Assembly: GCA_040387755.1 (NCBI GenBank)
Contig: JAZKDB010000001.1
Location: forward strand, 496,001 to 560,000
Source of the DNA: Rurimicrobium sp040387755
GTDB lineage: Bacteria; Bacteroidota; Bacteroidia; Chitinophagales; Chitinophagaceae
Direction: 5' to 3'
DNA length: 64,000 bases
Shown: positions 57,311 through 64,000 of the stretch, one piece after another
How the letters are laid out: every line of letters begins with the position of its first letter
Position numbering within the stretch: position 1 is the first letter of the stretch
Notes under the pieces: model-generated
The model's input: only the letters and a program-made list of their open reading frames with translations
What the model was told of the DNA's origin: nothing
Databases searched by the model: none
Program-made: the position numbers and the translations under genes

Positions 57311-59281
57311 TTATCGTTTTGGTATCAGATTGATGTAAGTCTGCGGTGCAGTTTCTGATGGTTCGAGTTCCTGAGCAATTTCGAGGAAATACTTAGCTTT
57401 TTTATAATCTTTTTTTGCTATTAATACTGCGCCTAAGGTAAGGTTACTCATATAATCGCTTGGATAAGCCGTAAGGCATTGTTGTGCAATTTTAAAAGCA
57501 GTATCATAACTATCAGTAGCAAATTTTGCATAGGCTACCACGCCAAAATAAGGAGCCATATTTTTTACTCCTCCTTCATACTTAATTTGCTTGTGGTACA
57601 GCGTAAAAAAGGAATCAGAAGCAATGTAGTTGCTTTGTTGAAATGAAGTGTATGCTTTATATAAATATTTCAGGGTGTCTTTAGCAATGTAAGTAATAGG
57701 CATGTGATCAATATCAACCGTATGTATACTTAGCGGCGAGGGGAAACAATTTTCAATGTAGTTAGGTTCAAGAAAAAGGCTATTGAAAATACTATAAACT
57801 CCTTTTGATCCAAAGTTGGTTTTTTCTCCCACCATTTCGCACTTCACTTTTGCTTTGGGGTAGCGTTTTTTGAAATAGTAATTGGCAAATGTATAGGCAT
57901 TGGTAGAAACAATCAAAGTGTCTTTACTTTCTTCTATTGGTTCGTTTTTCATCAACCAATCAATTGCTTCTTTGGTAGTTATTTGCCAGTAATCAGTATC
58001 ATATTCATAGTATGCTTTTTGAAATCCTCCTGACAGCTCGTTAAAATAGGTATATTGATATGGATTATTTTGAATGCACCAGATAACAGGTTTAATCAGG
58101 CCAAGCACAAATAGCGCTGTGATACTTAGCTGGATTACAGGTTTTGAAAACTGGTCGATGGCCATAATCGCTCCTACACTGCCTAATATCACCAAAGGAG
58201 GATAGATAAATAATAAATGCCGCCAGGAGTTGTACAGAGGCATGGCCGAATAGATAGCATACACAACAGGAAAAAGGCCTGATAGAAATAACAAAATCAG
58301 GATGTTTTTATGACCCGTTTTCTTCCATTGAACAACGACAAAAAGAAGTCCGGTCAGCAGTATTAATTGGATAGATAAGGGAATGCTCACAGAAAGCATT
58401 TTAATCAGATAATATTTGGGTATCGTCAAAGAGTCAATATATTCACCATCGTAAGCCACTAATATTTTTTGCGGAAAATCCTTAACCACATTCAATGTTT
58501 TGATGATATTCTCTGCCGGGTTTTGTAATATAAACGGCCAAAGTAGTATCATCATTATAAATGCAGTTCCTAAAGCTATTACCAGTTTTGTGCCCCAATT
58601 TTTAACACTATTGAGGATAGACTTGTCTTTCCAATACTCCAATGCGGCATAAAGTCCGATGAATCCGATGATTAAAACACCACCAATACGTATACTTAAT
58701 AAAAACCACAAAGAGAAAGCCAGACCTAAAACGGTCGTCCATCTTGGATTGGGTAATTGCTGAAAGAAGAGTATTGCAAAGTACAAACTGGCTATGTAGG
58801 TACTGAGGAAAGGAATATCCTTGGTATCAAAAACCGACAGTCCGAAGAAAATAGGTGTTAGGTATATCAGCCATATACTTAAAATGGCTGCTTTATAATC
58901 CTTGATTTTGGCTGCTATGAGACCTGTGAATAACAAGCCCAGAATTGCTATAAGTTGGTTGAGTATATGCCGTGTATTGTACTCATAATCATCACCGAGA
59001 ATGCCTGTAAGGCCGGTTGCAAAATATTCAAAACCGCTACCGTAATAGGGCAATGTCTGTGGCAATACAATACCATCTTTATGGTCGGGGTGTAAAAAAG
59101 TGGTGTCTTTGAAGCCACTGGTGTAATAGGCAATATTGGCTTTGCCATAAATATTCATGTCCATTTCATCACTTCCATAGCCAGAATCGTAACCCGCTAC
59201 CCATAAGATGCCGAGCATCAGCACCAACGAACTATAAAATATTTTTTTGAATAAAATATTTTTTTTATTCTCGTAAGTCAT
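57311..59281 (-). CDS. GT-C/GT39-like membrane glycosyltransferase with C-terminal TPRs
   Basis: The 656-residue protein has about 11-12 transmembrane helices in the first 430 residues. The first loop has 'GYDSGYGSDEMDMNIYGKAN' with the Asp-Glu-Met-Asp cluster expected of GT-C enzymes, and 'LTPIFFGLSVFDTKDIPFL' resembles the second acidic loop of PMT/GT39 members. Residues about 430-540 are soluble. The end holds two to three TPR-like helical hairpins ('YLEIAQELEP'-type). It is likely a polyprenyl-phosphate-sugar-dependent transferase; the substrate is unknown. Confidence 0.72.
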   Translation of the reverse strand: MTYENKKNILFKKIFYSSLVLMLGILWVAGYDSGYGSDEMDMNIYGKANIAYYTSGFKDTTFLHPDHKDGIVLPQTLPYYGSGFEYFATGLTGILGDDYEYNTRHILNQLIAILGLLFTGLIAAKIKDYKAAILSIWLIYLTPIFFGLSVFDTKDIPFLSTYIASLYFAILFFQQLPNPRWTTVLGLAFSLWFLLSIRIGGVLIIGFIGLYAALEYWKDKSILNSVKNWGTKLVIALGTAFIMMILLWPFILQNPAENIIKTLNVVKDFPQKILVAYDGEYIDSLTIPKYYLIKMLSVSIPLSIQLILLTGLLFVVVQWKKTGHKNILILLFLSGLFPVVYAIYSAMPLYNSWRHLLFIYPPLVILGSVGAIMAIDQFSKPVIQLSITALFVLGLIKPVIWCIQNNPYQYTYFNELSGGFQKAYYEYDTDYWQITTKEAIDWLMKNEPIEESKDTLIVSTNAYTFANYYFKKRYPKAKVKCEMVGEKTNFGSKGVYSIFNSLFLEPNYIENCFPSPLSIHTVDIDHMPITYIAKDTLKYLYKAYTSFQQSNYIASDSFFTLYHKQIKYEGGVKNMAPYFGVVAYAKFATDSYDTAFKIAQQCLTAYPSDYMSNLTLGAVLIAKKDYKKAKYFLEIAQELEPSETAPQTYINLIPKR

Positions 59282-59388
59282 AGGTATTGATTTTTCGGTA
59301 ATGGTTTTATAGCCATAATTGTTTTCAAAAAAAGCCGCCTATAAAAAATAGACGGCTAAAAATATAAAATGTTAGCAACAAATTGGTT

Positions 59389-60159
59389 TTAAAAATAAAA
59401 ACCTAATCTGAGTGCGAAATTATTGAGGCGGGTATTGCCGTCTGTAAATTTTGCCGGTGTATTTGTATATTTGGTAGGGTCAGTAATATTGGGTGCAAAT
59501 CCATTGTTGAAGAATAAGCCTACGTAAGCATCCAGTTTCTTTCCGATAGAGTATTGTGTGCCAATGCCAATATTCATTTGAAAAATGACAGGAGCAATAT
59601 TGCCGATACTACCAGTAATCTTTTCCTTTGCATCTGCTTTATAAACGGTATCTGTGGTAGCTCTTTTTTGAGTCAGCTCATAAGTAGCCTTTTTGCTGAT
59701 ATTAAAGCCCATTGTCAGCCCTGCCTGACCAAAAAAACTAAATTTCCCCATTTTGTCCGTCTTTAATTTGATAGCTAATGGGATTTCAAGGAATTGAAGC
59801 GTGTAATCAAAGCTGGATTTCAAAACTTCTCCATTTACTGCGGAAGGATTAGCGGTATTTATTTTTCCGCCAGTACTATTGACCTGAAGTCCTGTGGCAA
59901 TGGCATAGTTATCGGTGAAATTGTAATCGGCCATCAAGCCATAAGTAAAGCCGATTTTATTTCCCCCATTTTCCTGAGTTTTGACACCATCTTTGGCTGC
60001 CGAAGGTCTCATAGAGGATAATGTAGGTGCGCCATAGACACCAATACGTAATTTTTGCAATTTGTCATCGTTGCTTGTTACGCTACTGTTTTCTTCCTGG
60101 GCAAAAGTGATTGTAAAAATGCTGGTCAAAGCCACTATAGTAAGGATTCCTTTTTTCAT
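59389..60159 (-). CDS. Outer-membrane beta-barrel protein (PorT-like)
   Basis: The 256-residue protein has a signal peptide (about 1-20, ITFAQ). Paired beta strands follow: 'LRIGVYGAPTLSSMRP', 'IGFTYGLMADYNFTDNYAIA', 'LQFLEIPLAIKLKTDK', 'SFFGQAGLTMGFNI', with an aromatic last strand 'NNFALRLGFYF'. The 'LEIPL(A)IK' strand and the C-terminal F are typical of Bacteroidota OMP_b-brl_2 barrels. The function is unknown. It is divergent from gldB. Confidence 0.85.
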   Translation of the reverse strand: MKKGILTIVALTSIFTITFAQEENSSVTSNDDKLQKLRIGVYGAPTLSSMRPSAAKDGVKTQENGGNKIGFTYGLMADYNFTDNYAIATGLQVNSTGGKINTANPSAVNGEVLKSSFDYTLQFLEIPLAIKLKTDKMGKFSFFGQAGLTMGFNISKKATYELTQKRATTDTVYKADAKEKITGSIGNIAPVIFQMNIGIGTQYSIGKKLDAYVGLFFNNGFAPNITDPTKYTNTPAKFTDGNTRLNNFALRLGFYF

Positions 60160-60231
60160 AATAGTTCTTTAAATTGTTGTTAGTGGATTAATTACCTTAA
60201 AAATTGTTCTTCAAACACAATCTGTTGTGCT

Positions 60232-60239
60232 TACTTTTG
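60232..60239 (+). promoter_or_regulatory. -7 box (TACTTTTG) for gldB
   Basis: TACTTTTG is an exact TAnnTTTG match, 18 bp before the ATG at 60258. A TTG at 60204-60206 lies 25 bp upstream, longer than the usual spacing. Confidence 0.5.
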
Positions 60240-60257
60240 CGCAAAATTAGTTCAATT

Positions 60258-61319
60258 ATGGATAAGCAAATATTTTTTGCAAAACAATCTTTTGGTCAAT
60301 GTTTGGTTTTGATTGCTTTATGTATTTTTTTGCTTTCTTGTAATGACAATGCCGAAAAACAGCCGGATGTTTCTGCTGTTAAGGTACAATTGAATTGCAG
60401 GCATTTGGATAAAGATTTAAAGGCTCTGGATACCAATCATCTGGCAGAAGGGCTTAGCCGACTTGAAAAGCAATACCCCGACTTCCTGAACTTCTATCTG
60501 GATACACTGATGGGATTTAACATCAACAAAAATTTTGTTGCAGAGAATAAAGGCATCAATGAAGGCTTACGCAGTTTTTTGACGTTCAAAGATTATAGCG
60601 ACCTGTTTGATACTGTTGCCCTTCATTATCCCAATACTGATGATGTGGAGCAGGATTTGATAAAGGGTTTTCAATATTTACAGCATTATTATCCCGGATA
60701 CAAGGCGCCAAAAATCATTTATTTTGTTTCCGGTCTTAGTAATTGGGGTGTGGTAAGTTATGAAGGTGTTTTGGGCATTGGGCTGGATATGTTTTTGGGA
60801 GAGAAATATCCATTTTATGCAGCAGTAGGGCAGCCCGATTATATGTACATCAACTTTCGCAAACGGTCAATTGCACCATCTGTTTTTAGTACTATTTACA
60901 ACGATTTTCATCCTTTCCGCGATGAGGAAAAGAACTTGCTTGAAATGATGATTCAAAGAGGTAAGCAACAATACTTTGTTGAAAAAATGCTTCCTTTTGT
61001 TTCGCTCGAAGATCGTATTGGATATACAAAAGATCAATTGACCTGGTGCAGTGAGAATGAAGCAATGATTTATAACTTCTTCCTGAATAAAAACCTGATG
61101 TTTGAGAAGAACTGGGGTGTAATGCGTCGTTTTGTTGTTTACGGACCTAATACATCGGGTATGCCAGCCGAAAGTCCGGGTAATATTGGTACTTGGCTAG
61201 GCTTGCAAATAGTAAAAGCTTATGTAAAGGAAAACCCCAAAGTAGAAATCGAGCAAATGTTCAGAGAGGAGAACGCTGAACAGTTTTTAAAGAAATCAAA
61301 GTATAAGCCCAAAAAATAA
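60258..61319 (+). CDS. gldB: Gliding-motility/T9SS lipoprotein GldB
   Basis: With the ATG at 60258 the protein has 353 residues and a lipoprotein signal ending 'IALCIFLLSC'. GldB features are 'FLNFYLDTLMGF', 'YYPGYKAPKIIYFVSGLSNW', 'GVLGIGLDMFLGEKYPFY', 'NFRKRSIAPSVFSTIYNDF' and a C-terminal 'GNIGTWLGLQIVKAYVKENP'. GldB is needed for gliding and chitin use in Flavobacterium johnsoniae and is an envelope lipoprotein. Its presence fits the T9SS cargo protein at 28.5 kb. Confidence 0.92.
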   Translation: MDKQIFFAKQSFGQCLVLIALCIFLLSCNDNAEKQPDVSAVKVQLNCRHLDKDLKALDTNHLAEGLSRLEKQYPDFLNFYLDTLMGFNINKNFVAENKGINEGLRSFLTFKDYSDLFDTVALHYPNTDDVEQDLIKGFQYLQHYYPGYKAPKIIYFVSGLSNWGVVSYEGVLGIGLDMFLGEKYPFYAAVGQPDYMYINFRKRSIAPSVFSTIYNDFHPFRDEEKNLLEMMIQRGKQQYFVEKMLPFVSLEDRIGYTKDQLTWCSENEAMIYNFFLNKNLMFEKNWGVMRRFVVYGPNTSGMPAESPGNIGTWLGLQIVKAYVKENPKVEIEQMFREENAEQFLKKSKYKPKK

Positions 61320-61358
61320 ATTCACGACATAAATTATTCAGTAAAAATCAAAGAAAAA

Positions 61359-62399
61359 ATGATTAAAAAATTACCTGTTATTCTGTTTTTAAGTTTGGCT
61401 ATTCATGCCAATGCACAGCAAGTACTTACAGATTCTGAGAAAGCAAGACCAACTTTAAGTTTAGCCGAAGTAGATACCACTTATTGGACTTATGGTGGAG
61501 TGTTTAATATCGGTGGCAATCAGGGTATTTTGCACAATTGGGCAGCCGGGGGAGAACTTGCTTCTTTTACAGTGAATGGTATTTTTAATGGTTTTACTAC
61601 TTATGTCAATGGACGTAACATTTGGGTGAATAATCTGGATTTGAACTATGGTCTCAACTATACCTATTCTAATCAGTTTGTACCCAGAAAGACGGATGAT
61701 CGTATCGATTTTACCTCGAAATACGGACGTAAATTGTCAAAAGGTTCAAAGTTCTTTGCTACCGGATTGTTCAACTTTAAGTCGCAGTTTACCAAAGGTT
61801 ATGATTACGCTTTGCCTGACTGGCAAAAGAAACCGACATCCGATTTTCTGTCGCCAGCTTATTTTACTTTAGCTCCCGGGTTTGAGTATAGAGAGAAAAA
61901 TACACTCAGTGTTTTCTTCTCACCTCTTGCAGCAAGATTTACCCTTGCAGATACAAAATATACAAATGCCAGTCCTCAGGGGGCCTTTGGTGTGCCATTT
62001 GGCAAGACCAGCCGATTTGAATTCGGTGCTTATTTATCGGCCAGATATTTTGTCGAAATAAGTAAAGTTGTTTCTTTCCGCACGCGTTTAGATTTATACA
62101 GTAATTATCTCGCCAAAGATGTGAAAGATACAAGTGGTGTGATAGTGCGCAAAGACAATCCAGGTAACATTACTTTGTTGTCTGATAATTTACTCACTTT
62201 CAAATTCAATAAGCATTTGAATGTATCAGTTGGTTTGGTGATGATTTACGACAACGCTATACCGTATTCCAGCACTTTTGTAGATGCTGCAGGCGTGGTT
62301 CAGGATAAGAAAGAACCTTTGAAAGGTTTAGGTTGGACACAGGTGCGTCAGAATATCCAATTTGGTGTGGAGTATAAATTACCCTTACGCAAAAAGTAA
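61359..62399 (+). CDS. DUF3078 outer-membrane protein
   Basis: The 346-residue protein has a signal peptide (about 1-19, NANAQ). The DUF3078 pattern is 'YWTYGGVFNIGGNQGILHNW', 'AAGGELASFTVNGIFNGF', 'NLDLNYGLNYTYSNQFV', 'RKTDDRIDFTSKYGRKLS' and a long series of beta strands to 'QFGVEYKLPLRK'. It is probably an outer-membrane barrel specific to Bacteroidota. It lies 39 bp after gldB and is ended by a strong stem-loop. Confidence 0.9.
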   Translation: MIKKLPVILFLSLAIHANAQQVLTDSEKARPTLSLAEVDTTYWTYGGVFNIGGNQGILHNWAAGGELASFTVNGIFNGFTTYVNGRNIWVNNLDLNYGLNYTYSNQFVPRKTDDRIDFTSKYGRKLSKGSKFFATGLFNFKSQFTKGYDYALPDWQKKPTSDFLSPAYFTLAPGFEYREKNTLSVFFSPLAARFTLADTKYTNASPQGAFGVPFGKTSRFEFGAYLSARYFVEISKVVSFRTRLDLYSNYLAKDVKDTSGVIVRKDNPGNITLLSDNLLTFKFNKHLNVSVGLVMIYDNAIPYSSTFVDAAGVVQDKKEPLKGLGWTQVRQNIQFGVEYKLPLRKK

Positions 62400-62441
62400 A
62401 TTGATTTTTTTTCAGGTATAAATTGCCCGAATAAATAAGAT

Positions 62442-62479
62442 AAATTTGCCAGCACATTAGTTTATGTGTTGGCAAATTT
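62442..62479 (+). terminator. 16-bp stem-loop terminator between DUF3078 and scpA
   Basis: AAATTTGCCAGCACAT and ATGTGTTGGCAAATTT pair over 16 bp with one G-U, loop TAGTTT, followed by TTATTTTTA. The left arm includes TAAATTTG, which also fits the -7 pattern for scpA. Confidence 0.88.
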
Positions 62480-62504
62480 TTATTTTTAGAAAAACAAGCA
62501 CGTA

Positions 62505-63308
62505 ATGTCCGAAACGTATCAGATAAAGCTTCCTCAGTTCGAAGGTCCATTCGATTTGTTGCTCTTTTTTATTGAGCGCGATGAGTTGGATATTTATAAT
62601 ATTCCCATTTTCAGTCTTACAAAAGATTTCCTCAACTATATCCACGAAACGGAAATTTTAGATATTGAACTGGCCAGTGAGTTTATTTTGTTCGTTTCTA
62701 CATTGATGCGTATTAAGGCAAAAATGCTGCTGCCCCGCAGAGAGGTAGACGTTCATGGAAATGAAATTGACCCCAGACAGGAGTTGGTGGATAAAATATT
62801 GGAGTACAAACGCTATAAAGAGGCTTCGGTAGAAATGGTATTGATGGAAGCTGAAAGGCAATTGCATCAGAAAAGGGGAAATATCCGTGCCGAGCTGGAA
62901 GCCTTAGGTGAAGAATATAGTGAAGGAACAGAGATACAAACGGTTTCTTTATACAAGCTGATGAGCACATTTGAGCGTACCATGAAGAAATTTAATGAAC
63001 GCAATAACAAGCCACAGCATGTGGTAGTCAAGTACAATTATAGCTTGGAAAGTCAACGGGTTTTTTTGTTGGACTGGATGAAAGAAAAGTTGGAAGTGCC
63101 TTTTGAAACACTGTTTGCACAGTTTGAAAACCGGATACAGGCAATATTTACCTTCCTTGCTATGTTGGAGTTGATTCAGCAAAAGCAGTTTAATATCCTT
63201 ATTGGCTCGGGCCGTAATAACTTTATTATTGAATGGAACCCCCATAAAGATGATGCTTACGAAGAAGATAACGGAAGAACACCTGATGCTCCGGTTACTG
63301 AAGAATAA
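62505..63308 (+). CDS. scpA: Segregation and condensation protein A
   Basis: The 267-residue kleisin starts 'YQIKLPQFEGPFDLLLFFIE', the conserved ScpA start. It continues with 'DIYNIPIFSLTKDFLNYI', 'LASEFILFVSTLMRIKAKML' (SMC-contact helix) and 'EYKRYKEASVEM', and ends in a winged helix ('AIFTFLAMLELIQQKQFNIL'). It bridges SMC heads in chromosome condensation. scpB and smc are not in the window. fmt starts 28 bp downstream. Confidence 0.95.
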   Translation: MSETYQIKLPQFEGPFDLLLFFIERDELDIYNIPIFSLTKDFLNYIHETEILDIELASEFILFVSTLMRIKAKMLLPRREVDVHGNEIDPRQELVDKILEYKRYKEASVEMVLMEAERQLHQKRGNIRAELEALGEEYSEGTEIQTVSLYKLMSTFERTMKKFNERNNKPQHVVVKYNYSLESQRVFLLDWMKEKLEVPFETLFAQFENRIQAIFTFLAMLELIQQKQFNILIGSGRNNFIIEWNPHKDDAYEEDNGRTPDAPVTEE

Positions 63309-63336
63309 TTAATTAAAGCCCAAGTACATATTTTAA

Positions 63337-64000
63337 TGAAATCATTATCCGAAATAAAAATCATTTTTTTCGGCACACCGGATTTTGCGGTAGCCTCTTT
63401 ATCAGCATTGGTCAGTGCTGGTTTAAATGTAATTGCTGTAGTAACAGCACCAGACAAGCCTTCGGGCAGAGGTTTGCAGATAAACAGTACACCTGTGAAG
63501 CAATTTGCAGTGGCCCATAGCATACCTGTATTGCAACCGGTAAAATTAAAGTCACCGGATTTTATAGAAGAGTTGAAGCATCTTAATGCAGACTTACATA
63601 TTGTAGTTGCTTTCAGAATGCTGCCAGAAATGGTGTGGAATATGCCGCCAATGGGAACTGTTAATGTTCATGGTTCTTTGTTACCACAATATCGTGGTGC
63701 TGCACCCATCAATTGGGCGATTATCAACGGAGCGACAGAAACGGGTGTGACCACGTTTAAGCTAAAGCACGCAATAGATACAGGAAATATTTTACTGAGA
63801 AGAAAAGTGAACATTCTGCCAGAAGACAATGCAGGTACAGTACATGATAAATTGATGGAAATGGGTGCTGCGTTGTTGGTAGAGACAATAAAAGGTTTGG
63901 TAGAAAATACAATTCACGAAATACCGCAGGACACCATTACGGAGCCACTGATACATGCGCCTAAAATATTTAAAGAAGATATGAAGATAGATTGGAACAA
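63337..64000 (+). CDS. fmt: Methionyl-tRNA formyltransferase, cut by window edge
   Basis: The ATG at 63337 opens a frame that stays open to the window end (221 codons). 'IKIIFFGTPDFAVASLSAL', 'VTAPDKPSGRGLQI', 'NVHGSLLPQYRGAAPINWAI', 'GVTTFKLKHAIDTGNIL' match the formyltransferase domain that formylates initiator Met-tRNA from 10-formyl-THF. The substrate-binding 'H-G-S-L-L-P-x-Y-R-G-A-A-P' and 'DTG' motifs are present. The C-terminal OB domain lies outside. Confidence 0.96.

Overview
The window is a stretch of a Bacteroidota chromosome, most likely from the order Chitinophagales (Chitinophagaceae-like). The evidence is the gliding-motility lipoprotein GldB, a type IX secretion (T9SS) C-terminal sorting domain, Bacteroidota-restricted families (DUF3078, BT_3928-type DoxX proteins, DUF5522, DUF1599, long-form NusB), and promoters of the Bacteroidota type (TAnnTTTG -7 boxes, clearest upstream of rpsL). 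Start codons are often TTG or GTG and Shine-Dalgarno sequences are weak. No rRNA, tRNA, CRISPR array, prophage or complete insertion sequence was recognised.

Layout. 0-3.3 kb is a small accessory patch: a truncated VOC-family gene, a YdeI-like protein, a PAS histidine kinase flanked by two copies of an inverted-repeat element, a 22-unit array of 21-bp repeats that encodes a heptapeptide-repeat protein, and a TfoX C-terminal-domain protein. 3.4-45.8 kb is mostly housekeeping DNA. It holds an Nramp-universal stress protein fusion and an ABC exporter; a minus-strand group pgk / 51-aa membrane peptide / nusB / DUF1573 lipoprotein / yajC / coaE; DUF58 and chrA; pdxH and an arginase-family hydrolase; a TrmH-type methylase, an amino acid permease and folP; DUF1599, a DoxX-type protein, a lone DppB-type permease, mutY and a UbiA-like protein; corA; a T9SS cargo protein; trmB with DUF5522 and an alkyltransferase-like gene; an M1 peptidase; a polysaccharide-export permease with a GT-C-like membrane protein; dusB; an S66 peptidase; a TPR membrane protein; pstSCAB; and a divergent DUF2306/HxlR pair.

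45.75-54.06 kb is an accessory island. Its genes are mostly unrecognised and look AT-rich: a lipoprotein, an overlapping gene pair with one membrane partner, a PD-(D/E)XK nuclease-like protein, a RES-domain protein, a DUF3592 protein and others. They are punctuated by at least four families of short structured repeats that tend to lie just 3' of the stop codons, plus a second 21-bp array of 12 units. This is the part most likely to hold something undescribed.

54.1-64 kb returns to core genes: a 2x[4Fe-4S] ferredoxin, a LuxC-like acyl-CoA reductase, a rhomboid protease, rpsL-rpsG (not followed by fusA), a GT-C membrane protein with C-terminal TPRs, an outer-membrane barrel, gldB, DUF3078, scpA and a truncated fmt.

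Limits: family calls rest on motifs, length and remembered family patterns. No searches were run. Base-composition statements are visual impressions, not measurements.
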